This document shows, one piece after another, positions 21,623 to 30,921 of a stretch of DNA of 34,140 bases (within the stretch, counting starts at the first letter, position 1; each line of letters begins with the position of its first letter). The notes beneath the pieces were generated by a model that saw only the letters and a list, made by a program, of their open reading frames with translations, did no database searches and was not told the origin of the DNA. The translations under genes and the position numbers were made by a program. This stretch comes from an uncultured Blautia sp. Its GTDB lineage: Bacteria; Bacillota; Clostridia; Lachnospirales; Lachnospiraceae. The DNA lies in the NCBI GenBank assembly GCA_900539525.1, contig UQCM01000027.1, positions 1 through 34,140 on the forward strand. Reading direction: 5' to 3'.

Positions 21623-23491
21623 TTATCGCAGGGTGATGTAATCCGTAGGCGCTTCCAGCTGTCCGCCCTGTTCCACCAGACGCTGCATCAGGTAATTCTC
21701 TGCCTTGGGGCCGGTCATATCGACTTTCGAAATGCCCATCTGCTCCATGACCTCGGACATATACCAGTCGCGGTCACCGTAGATCAGGAAGGAATAGGTT
21801 TCGCTGCGATCCAGTTCCTTACCATCCATGGTCAGGGCATTCAGGGTATAACCACTGTCGGTCTTTGTAATATCCATCTCGAAGCCGCTGGACACATACA
21901 GGGTGCTGTCATTGCAGACTGCGCCACGGTTACCAGTCATTGAGAGGGTTGACTCTACAAGGGTATAAATCTGATCGCCGGTCAGTTCCATCAGGCCGGG
22001 CCATCCGCCGTCATTATTTGCCAGATATGCCAGATCTTTCTGAGAATAGTCACCACTGTAGATGTCGCTGGCTACATAGCAGGACTGCATAAATACCAGA
22101 TCCACACCAGACAACACACGCATGGTGTTTGCAATGGCAGAGGCCGCCTGATTGCCGTGTTCCGGAGTGAAATCGTTAGAATAACCGGTGTCGATATGAG
22201 CAACAATCTCAGTACCAGGTTCTTCTCCCGCCAGCTCCTTATTAAATGCAGCCAGTGCTTTCTCCGGTGTCTTAATTTCATCGTTCAGAATCATCTGTAC
22301 GACATCTTTGGAAATACGGAACATTTCATTGGATGCCAGACGGATATACAGCTTGTTCTGCTCAACATAGGGCTTCAGGTTATCCATCTCCTTCATCAGT
22401 TCCAGTGTCACGTCCTTCTTGTAAGGCACCATGTTCTTGCCGTAGGAGATATGATCCTGTCCCTGCTGATTGACCATAGCGGTCATGATGTCCAGAATCA
22501 GTTTTTCACGTTCAGGGTCATCCATGCCTTTGTTAGAGGCTGCAATCTGGAAGGTGGGATAGGTCAGATACCAGTTGTCCTGCTCTGTCTGACCGAAATA
22601 GGGCAGCAGCAGCACCTCGTCCTGACCACGACCGGGGAAGGAGATGACATCCGCACCGGTACCGCGATACATAGCGGCTTTGCCCTCGCTAAACATTTCC
22701 TTGGGTGTTCTGTTTGGATAGGTGGCATCCTCCGCGCCAAGACCGACCTTATCCCTGAAATCGAAGAAGTTCTCGAAAACGGGCAGCCACACTTCTTCAG
22801 AAAGCTCCTGGGCAGCACCGCTCTCATACTGCTGACGCCACTTACGCCCCTCTATATTCTGGAGCACAGGGATGGAAGCTCCCTGCAGAACCTCCATGCA
22901 GGTAAAGTCCGCTGAAAAGTCGGATACGAAGCTGCGAATTCCCACTGCCTCAAATGCCTCGCAGGCAGAGACAAAGCTTTCGTAGTCTGTAGGAACAGTC
23001 ACATTGTATTCATCGAAAAGAGTTTTGTTGATGATAATGCCATCTACCTCCGCGCAGGTGGGAAGCCAGTTCACCGACCCATCATCATAGGTATAGCTGT
23101 CCAGATAAGAGCCGTAATAAGTGGCAGCCAGTCCGGTGTTGCTCAGATCATACAGATAATCCTTAAGCAGAACCGCATCCTTCAGGGCGAAACGGCGCAC
23201 TGTCAGAATATCGGGCATATCGTCATGATCCTGACGGAAACGGTAGTAATCCGTGGAGTTAGTAGCCAGAACAAATTCAAACTCCACCTCCGGGAACAGG
23301 TTACAGAGATACTGGGTATAGCTATCCAGCATCTGATTTCCCCAACAGGCAACTACGACCTTTTCCTTTTTTTCTCCCTGTGATTTGACATTTTCCACAG
23401 CATTTCCTTCTTTTCCACTCTGGCTTCCACAGCCAGTCAGCATCGTTGCTGCCATGACTAATGGCAGCAAAAAGCAAGCAAGTCTCTTCAT
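21623..23491 (-). CDS. Lipoprotein: solute-binding domain fused to a 5'-nucleotidase C-terminal-like domain
   Basis: 622 residues. Signal peptide with lipobox LTGC (Cys21). Residues about 45-430 are an extracellular sugar-type ABC solute-binding protein (KVVVACWGNQ; DGIIINKTLFDEYNV; FSEGKAAMYRGTGAD; later helices). Residues about 445-605 resemble the 5'-nucleotidase C-terminal domain: GNQAASAIANTMR, VDLVFMQSCYVASDI, MELTGDQIYTLVE, YVSSGFEMDI, KELDRSETYSFLIYGD. The metallophosphatase domain that normally precedes this is absent. No permease genes are near. The next gene is a hybrid kinase, so a sensing rather than transport role is inferred. AAGGAG lies seven bases before ATG 23491. The 220 bases upstream (23492-23711) show no gene. 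Confidence 0.85.
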   Translation of the reverse strand: MKRLACFLLPLVMAATMLTGCGSQSGKEGNAVENVKSQGEKKEKVVVACWGNQMLDSYTQYLCNLFPEVEFEFVLATNSTDYYRFRQDHDDMPDILTVRRFALKDAVLLKDYLYDLSNTGLAATYYGSYLDSYTYDDGSVNWLPTCAEVDGIIINKTLFDEYNVTVPTDYESFVSACEAFEAVGIRSFVSDFSADFTCMEVLQGASIPVLQNIEGRKWRQQYESGAAQELSEEVWLPVFENFFDFRDKVGLGAEDATYPNRTPKEMFSEGKAAMYRGTGADVISFPGRGQDEVLLLPYFGQTEQDNWYLTYPTFQIAASNKGMDDPEREKLILDIMTAMVNQQGQDHISYGKNMVPYKKDVTLELMKEMDNLKPYVEQNKLYIRLASNEMFRISKDVVQMILNDEIKTPEKALAAFNKELAGEEPGTEIVAHIDTGYSNDFTPEHGNQAASAIANTMRVLSGVDLVFMQSCYVASDIYSGDYSQKDLAYLANNDGGWPGLMELTGDQIYTLVESTLSMTGNRGAVCNDSTLYVSSGFEMDITKTDSGYTLNALTMDGKELDRSETYSFLIYGDRDWYMSEVMEQMGISKVDMTGPKAENYLMQRLVEQGGQLEAPTDYITLR

Positions 23492-23711
23492 AATTCTTCT
23501 CCTTCTTCGGGTGTTTTCCTAATCTCTTTTTTCGTTTTGCATTGATACGAAATCATTACCGGCCCCTGCTAAAAGATAATGGCTTGAATGTCCACAGTAC
23601 ACGGGAATAAATCATATGCCAGTGTATGAGGGAGCAAATCAACCTTTCGAGGCGTTATCTTACCAAATTGTCGCTTATGGAATTTCATCTTCTTCAAATT
23701 ATGTCACATCG

Positions 23712-24047
23712 CTACCATGGGAAAGAAACAAAAACTGCACCAGTGATAATAAAGCCAACGCCAATAATCATTTTCGCTGATATTTTCTCTTTTAAAATGA
23801 AATAGGAAAGAAGCATTGTCCAAATATAGGTCAATGATGTTAACGGCAGGACTACAGAATAATCTAAGTACCGAAGTATCCATATATTAAGAACTGCAGA
23901 AATGACATAAAGCAATCCCCCAACATACAAATTTGTGTTCTTAAGTAAAGTCAGAAAGCCGATTGTTCCTGAAGCTCTTTTTAAAAATAATGATGCAGCC
24001 GAACCAAGCAATGTCATCATGAGTAGAACTAAAAAATACAGAATCAT
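23712..24047 (-). CDS. Four-helix DMT/SMR-type half transporter (second of a pair)
   Basis: 111 residues with four hydrophobic helices: MILYFLVLLMMTLLGSAAS, LYVGGLLYVISAVLNIWIL, YSVVLPLTSLTYIWTMLLSYF, and IIGVGFIITGAVFV. The pattern LPLTSLTYIWTMLLSYFILKEKIS is typical of EamA/SMR half proteins such as ArnF. Its ATG overlaps the stop of its neighbour (ATGA, 24044-24047), so the two are translated together and probably form a heterodimer. Within a glycan operon the likely job is flipping a polyprenyl-phosphate-linked sugar, as ArnE/ArnF do. It is the last gene of the operon; no clear terminator follows. Confidence 0.8.
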   Translation of the reverse strand: MILYFLVLLMMTLLGSAASLFLKRASGTIGFLTLLKNTNLYVGGLLYVISAVLNIWILRYLDYSVVLPLTSLTYIWTMLLSYFILKEKISAKMIIGVGFIITGAVFVSFPW

Positions 24048-24385
24048 TCTTTATCACCGCCTGCAATCAAAAAAACACCAACAATAATGATCAACACTCC
24101 CATACATTTTACAAATGTAATATCTTCCTTTAGCACTAGCACTGCAATAATAATGCTTAGTACATAATTGAGACTTAACATAGGTTGTAAAACGGATAGC
24201 TTTCCAAACTTATATGCCACAATCATCACAAGTGCGCCAAACCCATAGAAAGAAAAACCCGCCAGTATAAATAGGATTCCATGCTCCGCTGACAGCTTCC
24301 AAAACAGTTGGCCGACACACACGCATATCGAGGAAACCAGCATAAGCAAGATGCCTTTTTTGTTCTTTTGAAATGATTCCATCAA
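24044..24385 (-). CDS. Four-helix DMT/SMR-type half transporter (first of a pair)
   Basis: 113 residues, four helices (about 12-30, 36-57, 67-85 and 90-107). It has the EamA-type sequence LSVLQPMLSLNYVLSIIIAVLVLKEDI, matched in its partner by VLPLTSLTYIWTMLLSYFILKEKI. The start is TTG 24385, or ATG 24382 one codon later; AGGTGG lies upstream and favours TTG by spacing. It follows the GT2 gene by 13 bp. ArnE-like function (one half of a lipid-linked sugar flippase) is inferred from topology, pairing and context. Confidence 0.8.
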   Translation of the reverse strand: MMESFQKNKKGILLMLVSSICVCVGQLFWKLSAEHGILFILAGFSFYGFGALVMIVAYKFGKLSVLQPMLSLNYVLSIIIAVLVLKEDITFVKCMGVLIIIVGVFLIAGGDKE

Positions 24386-24398
24386 TACCTATTCCACC

Positions 24399-25193
24399 TC
24401 ACTTCGGATTATATGCACCGAATGCATTCTTAAGCAGAATTTTCATCAATTCGCTGTTACCCTTAAAAAAGCTGATCTTAGTAGGCGTTTTTCCGGTTTT
24501 TGGGTATGCTCTTGTAACCGGAATTTCGCATGCCCTCATTCCGATTTGGGTTGCACGCACAGACAAGTATGCCAAAAGCTCATATGTCATAAAAACATCC
24601 CTCAACGGTTGAACCCGCTCATCCGTAAGATATCTTGCAGAATATGCTCTATATGCATTTGTAGTGTCTGTAAAGCGTTGATGTGCTGTAAGTGAAATAA
24701 TCGGAGCATGAATCAATTTAACAGATACCGTTCTGATAAACGGTGTATTGATTGCCTTACCGCCCGGAACAAATCTAGATCCCTGGATCAAATCATAACC
24801 TTCGACAAGCTTTTCAATAAAACGCGGCACATCTTCAATACTATCCTTGTTATTTCCGTCAATTGTAATCACACCCTGATAGCCCCGCTGCAAAGCCCAC
24901 CAGATACCCATCCGAAGCTGGGCGCCTTGCTTTCCAGTATCTTGCTTAACAAGCAAAGCATTTACATGAAGATTTCGCAATCCATCTTCATCCGTGCACC
25001 CGTCAGTAGAGCCGCCATCACAGATTACAATATCGACATAATCAGAGACATTGTTTTTTGTTGCTCTTTCCAACTCTCGGATGATGCGTTCGCCTTCATT
25101 AATAATCGGTATCAAAAGAACGTAGTCCTTTGCTTTTCCGCAATACTCTGTGCACTCAAATCGTGGTACCCCACATTGTCGTTCAAAAATCAT
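24399..25193 (-). CDS. GT2 glycosyltransferase, polyprenyl-phosphate sugar synthase type
   Basis: 264 residues with a GT-A fold: VLLIPIINEGERI (29-41), nucleotide-binding CDGGSTDG (58-65) and TIDGNNKDS (about 110-118) in the place of the DXD metal motif. Acceptor-side features are IQGSRFVPGG and FTDTTNAYRAYSARYL. The C-terminus ends in KTPTKISFFKGN with no membrane helices. The family includes DPM1- and ArnC-like enzymes that put a sugar on a polyprenyl phosphate. The two half transporters that follow would flip such a product. AGGAG lies seven bases before ATG 25193, and it lies 10 bp after the acyltransferase gene. Confidence 0.85.
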   Translation of the reverse strand: MIFERQCGVPRFECTEYCGKAKDYVLLIPIINEGERIIRELERATKNNVSDYVDIVICDGGSTDGCTDEDGLRNLHVNALLVKQDTGKQGAQLRMGIWWALQRGYQGVITIDGNNKDSIEDVPRFIEKLVEGYDLIQGSRFVPGGKAINTPFIRTVSVKLIHAPIISLTAHQRFTDTTNAYRAYSARYLTDERVQPLRDVFMTYELLAYLSVRATQIGMRACEIPVTRAYPKTGKTPTKISFFKGNSELMKILLKNAFGAYNPK

Positions 25194-25203
25194 TTCTATT
25201 CTC

Positions 25204-26187
25204 CTATATAAGTTTGCTTAATAATGGCATCTTTTTGAATCCCTCCGCGAGAATCTCAAACCCAATGAACAGCGCAATCAAATACACCATTGCCTTCCAT
25301 GTTGTATCGATGGGCCAATATTGTATACATGTCTGTAAAACAGGCAGATGTCCCAGATATACAACCATGGTATTCTTGGAAGCTACTGCCAGACACTGCT
25401 TCGCCCTTTCACTCCGGATTGAAAGCAGTTTACATAGCCAGAACAGGCAAAACAGCCAGATACTGTAAAACCATCTGCCGTAGTAAAACTGTGGAAGTCT
25501 TTGGAAGGCATCTGCATATATTGACTCAGCCAAAACCACCGCACTCAGCAAACCGAAAACACCTGCAAAGGAAAACTGTATCTTCCAACTCACCCGCATG
25601 GTCAGCCATTCGAAAAAATACGGCAGAGCCATTCCCAGCATAAAATAGGTAAAATACAGGCAAAGCCATCGACTCTGTACTCCTGTTTTCATCTGACCGG
25701 CTTTGACGGCAACTTCCAGAAACAGTATACATATAAAAGAGACTGCTGTGAATCTCATTTGACCCTTTTTCCGGATATACCAAAGTGGGTAGGCAAGTAC
25801 AAGAAAGATACAATATGGAAACAGGAACCATGCTACCGGCAGGATTCCTTTCATATTGAAACTCAGTGCAACATTTTCCCACAGGTCCTTCACCTCTCCG
25901 GTAAGGATAAAGAATGCGACAATCCAGAATCCCACCCAGAGAATCAGTTTCGTGATGATATCTATCAGCTTTCTCTCAATATATTCGATACTCATGGTCT
26001 GCCTTCGTCCCAACAAATAGCCTGAAAGTAAGAAAAAGCCAGGAACACAAAAGGACGCACCATAATACATAAGGGTTGCTATCCCCCCAAAAGTAGCGGG
26101 CGCATACTGCATTGTGTGATATGTCAAGACTCCAAGACAACATAATATTCTGAACGCATCCATACCATAACATCGATTGTTTTCCAA
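25204..26187 (-). CDS. Membrane acyltransferase (acyltransferase family 3)
   Basis: 327 residues with about ten membrane helices. The start is TTG 26187 (MENNRCYGMDAFRILCCLGVL), with GAGGTGA at good spacing. The first helix contains the family signature: GMDAFRIL followed by LTYHTMQ, with the catalytic-type histidine. Further family features are FFLLSGYLLGRR and a late ASKNTMVVYLGHLP. Such enzymes acetylate or otherwise acylate surface sugars (OafA/WecH group). In this operon the target is probably the polymer built by the neighbouring genes. The preceding gene ends 45 bp upstream. Confidence 0.85.
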   Translation of the reverse strand: MENNRCYGMDAFRILCCLGVLTYHTMQYAPATFGGIATLMYYGASFCVPGFFLLSGYLLGRRQTMSIEYIERKLIDIITKLILWVGFWIVAFFILTGEVKDLWENVALSFNMKGILPVAWFLFPYCIFLVLAYPLWYIRKKGQMRFTAVSFICILFLEVAVKAGQMKTGVQSRWLCLYFTYFMLGMALPYFFEWLTMRVSWKIQFSFAGVFGLLSAVVLAESIYADAFQRLPQFYYGRWFYSIWLFCLFWLCKLLSIRSERAKQCLAVASKNTMVVYLGHLPVLQTCIQYWPIDTTWKAMVYLIALFIGFEILAEGFKKMPLLSKLI

Positions 26188-26232
26188 TAAATCACCTCAT
26201 TTTTTAGTATTCAGAAATATGTCGCATTTTTC

Positions 26233-28287
26233 TTATTCAGTCGCATCGTTTGCTGCCCGATAATCCGCGGTCAGGTCCGCGAAGATAAGGTCGCACTGAA
26301 CGTCTGATATCTCCAGCAATACATTATCACACGGATCAGCTGACAAGGTCACTTCTCCATAACCATTCTGAATGAGAATTGGGATATATTCGGCGCTCTG
26401 AGAACGGAGATTAAAACTACCGTACCATCTTTCCATCTCAGTCTCGTAACTCCCATTTTTCACATGCAACATCGGCTCCAACATCACTTGTCTCCGCCAA
26501 TCTGATTCCTCATCTTTAATTATCTGATAGTCGATCCATACATCGGCAACTCCATTTACGGATTTTTCTGTATGAACACTCAGCACCGCCGTGGCTTTAT
26601 CTATCCATTCAATCTGAACATCCGCCTTAGTTGTGACGACATTATCCTCACCGTCACTGTTCCTTTCCCAGTACAATTCATATTCATTGGCAAAGATAGG
26701 GTGCCAATTCTTATAAAGTTCCCGATAGAAAAACCAGTTGGCTCTCATAATCCAACGTTCCCAAATATTATAGCTCTCCCGTATCGTTGCCACGTATCGG
26801 AAATCACCGGTTGTGAACTTGTTCAGATATTCCACTCTCTGCCGGTCACCCATGACATGAATAATGTAATCCGTTCCAGAGGGCTGGAATGTATCTTGTT
26901 GGACTTCCTGTGCAGATGCATAGGTTGACCAGAATGCTTCTCCATTCAGGAATGCTTCTGTCGCAAGGATATCATCACCCAATTCCGTCATGGTTCCACC
27001 CATTTTTTCCATATACACGCCATCCACAACAGACGTGCCCTCTATTACTGTAAATCCTATCCATGATAGCGCCCCCACAAAGAACACCACTATCATAACG
27101 GGACAAGCTTTTCTTATAGCTGGAAACAGACGCATCATTTCAAACAGTACAGTAACAAACAAAACAATACACGCCACCTGGAATAACCAATTTCCCGATA
27201 AAAGCCTGTACTCATTTGCCGCACAATAGCAGATCATGTTGGCCAATGCCGGTATTCCGTATCGTATCATTGCCTCTTTGCTACCACGTTTTCGAAATAG
27301 TGCAACTATATATGCAATACATACTGCCGCCTGTAACAAAGTCAACGGGGAGAATTCGAGATCAAACAGATAGTAAGCTTTGCTTGAGTTATAATACCAT
27401 CTCTGATATCCGCCAATACCGAAAGTCGATTGGATCCACTGCATAAAATTGCCTTGAGTGCTCAGCGCGACAAACACAAACAGACTGACCAGAGAGGTCG
27501 CCAGTTCCACAAGTACATCAATAATTGCCGTCACAAACTTGCGGGAACGTGAAAGTGAAACCCAGCCAGTCATCAGCATCAGGCAAACCCAGCAGCTAAT
27601 ACCATAGTCGTTGCTCCAAACGAATGCAAATCCTGCGATCAGGCCGATTCCAATAGGGGGAAGCCATCTGGCAATTCCGACAGGGACTTTCACCTTTTTT
27701 TCAAGCGCCGATAAATAACGAGCCGACAGCAACAGCAATACCAAAACAAAAGGTATAATCATGCCTCTGATATGGCGTGCCGAATTACCAGTTTCCAGCC
27801 CATTCATAAGTGTTGTGATGACATCTCCAAGCAGAGGAATCTTCTCACAGAAAGAAAGCTGATCCGTAATTAGAAGCACAAATGCCACACCTGTTGTCGT
27901 AACAACAAATGTCTTGTCACGCAAAACACAGTAGCCAATCGTTAAGAAAATAAGAAGCGTCGCCAACATTGCTAAGAGGTCAAATGCGTACAGGCTAGCA
28001 TAATAGTTTCCACCGAATAATACAGTCATGAACGTCCCAAGGTACAGGTGCCCCATACCCAGATAGTCCTGAAAATCCTGCATGGGAATCTGCCCACCGA
28101 GCAGGCGTCTGATCGGATTAAAATTCTGATAGGTTCCGTTTATCGGGTTAAAATCGATATCCGTATGCCGCCGTGTCAAGGATATAAGCAGAACTGTCAA
28201 AAGTATCAGGATTTCGAATACCCATATCCACTTTCGTAAGAACGTAAATAATCTATCTCTTTCTATTGTTCCAATCTTAGCATTCAT
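26233..28287 (-). CDS. Large membrane protein, probable GT-C glycosyltransferase
   Basis: 684 residues from ATG 28287 (AGAGG nine bases upstream; a TTG two codons earlier is too close to the site). About twelve helices up to residue 405, then a roughly 270-residue outside domain. The first outside loop carries acidic residues (HTDIDFNPINGTYQNFNP, about residues 46-63), where GT-C enzymes keep their catalytic Asp. I recognise no specific family, so this is an inference from topology and context. The start overlaps the upstream isomerase gene by 11 bases. It could transfer sugars from the lipid-linked donor made by the GT2 and flipped by the small transporters. Confidence 0.6.
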   Translation of the reverse strand: MNAKIGTIERDRLFTFLRKWIWVFEILILLTVLLISLTRRHTDIDFNPINGTYQNFNPIRRLLGGQIPMQDFQDYLGMGHLYLGTFMTVLFGGNYYASLYAFDLLAMLATLLIFLTIGYCVLRDKTFVVTTTGVAFVLLITDQLSFCEKIPLLGDVITTLMNGLETGNSARHIRGMIIPFVLVLLLLSARYLSALEKKVKVPVGIARWLPPIGIGLIAGFAFVWSNDYGISCWVCLMLMTGWVSLSRSRKFVTAIIDVLVELATSLVSLFVFVALSTQGNFMQWIQSTFGIGGYQRWYYNSSKAYYLFDLEFSPLTLLQAAVCIAYIVALFRKRGSKEAMIRYGIPALANMICYCAANEYRLLSGNWLFQVACIVLFVTVLFEMMRLFPAIRKACPVMIVVFFVGALSWIGFTVIEGTSVVDGVYMEKMGGTMTELGDDILATEAFLNGEAFWSTYASAQEVQQDTFQPSGTDYIIHVMGDRQRVEYLNKFTTGDFRYVATIRESYNIWERWIMRANWFFYRELYKNWHPIFANEYELYWERNSDGEDNVVTTKADVQIEWIDKATAVLSVHTEKSVNGVADVWIDYQIIKDEESDWRRQVMLEPMLHVKNGSYETEMERWYGSFNLRSQSAEYIPILIQNGYGEVTLSADPCDNVLLEISDVQCDLIFADLTADYRAANDATE

Positions 28288-29074
28288 CTGCAAAAACCTC
28301 TCTTACATACATGACTGCTTCCTCTAAATCTTTAGAATCAACCGTTTTGCCCATCTCAACGGAAACATATCCTGAATACCCCTCCGTAATCAATTTTTCC
28401 TTCAATTCTTTATGTAGGCTACGGGGTACAATAGGCTTCAATCCCGGTTCACTGATATGAACATGACTGATTAGATGCACGTTGTTCTTTAGAATTTCCA
28501 CACTTTCCCCATTGTGAATCATAGATCCCACATCCAGATTCAGACGGAACCCTTCACAGCCCACCTCCTCAATCAAACGCAGAGCGGAGGATGTATCATT
28601 GATGTAGTTGGTATTGTAAATCGGGGGATTTGCCTCTATTCCGATAACTGTTCCCCGGCTCAATGCGTATTCACCAATAGCGCGAAAGAAATCCACACCA
28701 ATCTGGGCATCAGCCTCGTCAGACATATTGCGATTGCGCGGACAACCAAATACCAGATTTCCGCAGCCAACAGCCTCAGCAAAGTCGATTGCCATTTTTG
28801 TATAGTCAACCAGAGCCTTACGTTCTTCCACTGTTCCAAAAAGCTTTTCTTGCCTGCCGTACCAGATCGACTGCATTGATGGTATGCTGAAACCATATTG
28901 ATTTTTCAAGCTTTCGGCCCATTCTTTAGCTGATTTCAACCTATCGTATGGATGCTCCGTAAACACCCTGGTCGGCGCAATTTCCAGTCCGGAAAAACCA
29001 TTGTTTTGCATTAGGCCATAAATTATTTTATCTTTGCTTGAATCCCAAGCGATGTTCGAAATAGAAAGTTTCAT
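28277..29074 (-). CDS. Sugar isomerase/epimerase, TIM-barrel (xylose-isomerase-like)
   Basis: 265 residues. The AP-endonuclease-2/xylose-isomerase-like barrel shows at MKLSISNIAWD, GFSGLEIAP, a central GIEANP (Glu ligand), RLNLDVGSMIH (Asp ligand), HVHISEPG (His ligands) and YSGYVSVEMGK (Glu ligand). These are the expected metal ligands. Family members isomerise or epimerise free or phosphorylated sugars; the substrate here is unknown but presumably a precursor of the surface glycan. GGAGG lies before ATG 29074. The coding end overlaps the start of the next membrane protein. Confidence 0.85.
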   Translation of the reverse strand: MKLSISNIAWDSSKDKIIYGLMQNNGFSGLEIAPTRVFTEHPYDRLKSAKEWAESLKNQYGFSIPSMQSIWYGRQEKLFGTVEERKALVDYTKMAIDFAEAVGCGNLVFGCPRNRNMSDEADAQIGVDFFRAIGEYALSRGTVIGIEANPPIYNTNYINDTSSALRLIEEVGCEGFRLNLDVGSMIHNGESVEILKNNVHLISHVHISEPGLKPIVPRSLHKELKEKLITEGYSGYVSVEMGKTVDSKDLEEAVMYVREVFADEC

Positions 29075-29104
29075 AGCACTTTTCCTCCAATGTTCCTTAT
29101 TATT

Positions 29105-30874
29105 TCACGGAATTAAAATTCGATATAAATACTCAATTTCCGTTTCCTCCAGAGTAAACTTCTCTGAAAAGCAATCTACTACCTCCTGATTAGAGGAATA
29201 TAAGTAATTGATTTTGAATGTATTGACAAAAGCTTCCACATTCTCATCACTTAGGTTGTTTGGAGAAATCATATTCGTGATGCCTGATAAAGCCGAGAAT
29301 TTCAGGAAATCAAAAGAATTCTCACTTCTGTATATACACAGATTCGTACATTCTCCCTCAACAAGATATGACCGAAGCGCATCTTCCTCAGAATTCAATT
29401 TCAATGTGGAGGAGTAATTATCACCCTGTAAAATCTTTTGAATTGCATTAAAGGGGTTGAACGCAAAACAAAGGACAACGAATGCACATAAACCAACAGC
29501 AGTAATACCTATTTTTTTATATCTTGTCAAAATTCCTTTTTCGGGCAGTGTTACTTTTGCATTTTTCCCAATATCCAGTAAAAACCATACAAATTGTATC
29601 TGTATAAAAACCAATATTGGGATGTGATACCTTTGATCACCATATCCAGTCAGCAAAAACAGGGCCTCTTGACCCAAAATCACCAAAAAAACTGCAATCA
29701 GTCTGACATTACATTTCTTTTTAAAAAGCTGATAGTAATTCCTAATTTTCATTTTTTTAATGATTACGACTACCAGCAAAGCAATAACTGCAAGGATGAT
29801 TACGGGAAGTAAAGTCGATTTCAGTGCTGCAAGGATGCACGCTTTTATGGCAGTCCACACTCTTCCTGTAAAAGCGTTTGCCCACCCAAAAAAATCATCT
29901 TTTATATTTAGGGCAGGATTACTTGCTGAAAAAAACGTACTCGGCCGTGTATCAACGATATTGAATAAACGTCTTCCATTATCTGTAATAAATATGCTGG
30001 AAAAATGAACAATGGAATAGATAATCCAGGGAAGGCAGATTACCAGCAAAGAAAAACCATATACAGCAAAACTCTGAACACTCTTTTGTATAGATTTTTT
30101 ATTCACATATACGACTACAGGGATAATAAACAATACTACGGCTGCTACGGCCAGCGCATCAAATCTATTCATTAAATTCAGTCCGCATAAAACACCTAAA
30201 ACCGCACAATCTTTTAATGTTAGTTTTGATTGCATCAACATTATGATGCTCAAAACCAACAGGTAAAAGCCTAAAATCTGCGTAAGTCCCCCTAAATAAA
30301 CCAATGTAAACGTAAGACCCAACATGGTGAACAGCAGGACGATTGCACCCGATAACTGATACAATTCAGACCGAAATAATTTCGAAAACGCAGCGACCAA
30401 GAGCATCAAAACAATTGAATTGAAATAGACACTGGCATTGACACCCATATCAAACACCAAATTGATCAGGGCAATACCCACGGGCATAACAGGTGGAAAT
30501 GCCATCTCATAATGGGTAAATACAATGTGCTGTCTTATTTGATCCATGTATCCAAAATCCGAAAAAACATATTTAGACATATCATATACTTGCCAAGTAT
30601 CCCACAAAATCATGGGATGCAGCAAGGAAACAAAAAAAAGAAAAACGACCCAACACACACAAAACATCAAAACATACCGAGCCGTTTTATTTTCTGTTCG
30701 CATAATCCTTTGAACTGAATAAAAACACACACTACAGTATACAACAGAAAGAAGAATTCCTCCCAGTACCGCTTTCAAATCGAGATTACGATCCCAGAAC
30801 AATAAAAATAGAGACATACAAAAAAGCATTAGAAACAAAACATATTTGCCTGCACTTTGGTATTTGCATTTCAT
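29105..30874 (-). CDS. Membrane protein, probable GT-C (PMT/GT39-like) glycosyltransferase
   Basis: 589 residues from ATG 30874, with AGGAGG nine bases upstream (an in-frame start at 30904 would include the site itself). About eleven to twelve helices in the first 470 residues, then a soluble outside tail of about 110 residues ending in YLYRILIP. The long first outside loop (DTWQVYDMSKYVF...IVFTHYEMAFPPVMPVG) resembles the loop of GT39-type enzymes that hold an acidic catalytic residue. Motifs NRFDALAV and YGDQRYHIPI recall PMT-like proteins. Function is inferred; the acceptor is unknown. Confidence 0.65.
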   Translation of the reverse strand: MKCKYQSAGKYVLFLMLFCMSLFLLFWDRNLDLKAVLGGILLSVVYCSVCFYSVQRIMRTENKTARYVLMFCVCWVVFLFFVSLLHPMILWDTWQVYDMSKYVFSDFGYMDQIRQHIVFTHYEMAFPPVMPVGIALINLVFDMGVNASVYFNSIVLMLLVAAFSKLFRSELYQLSGAIVLLFTMLGLTFTLVYLGGLTQILGFYLLVLSIIMLMQSKLTLKDCAVLGVLCGLNLMNRFDALAVAAVVLFIIPVVVYVNKKSIQKSVQSFAVYGFSLLVICLPWIIYSIVHFSSIFITDNGRRLFNIVDTRPSTFFSASNPALNIKDDFFGWANAFTGRVWTAIKACILAALKSTLLPVIILAVIALLVVVIIKKMKIRNYYQLFKKKCNVRLIAVFLVILGQEALFLLTGYGDQRYHIPILVFIQIQFVWFLLDIGKNAKVTLPEKGILTRYKKIGITAVGLCAFVVLCFAFNPFNAIQKILQGDNYSSTLKLNSEEDALRSYLVEGECTNLCIYRSENSFDFLKFSALSGITNMISPNNLSDENVEAFVNTFKINYLYSSNQEVVDCFSEKFTLEETEIEYLYRILIP

Positions 30875-30921
30875 TTTCAATTTCCTCCTGCATTTTGTAA
30901 TCACCCTGATGAAAATACGCC

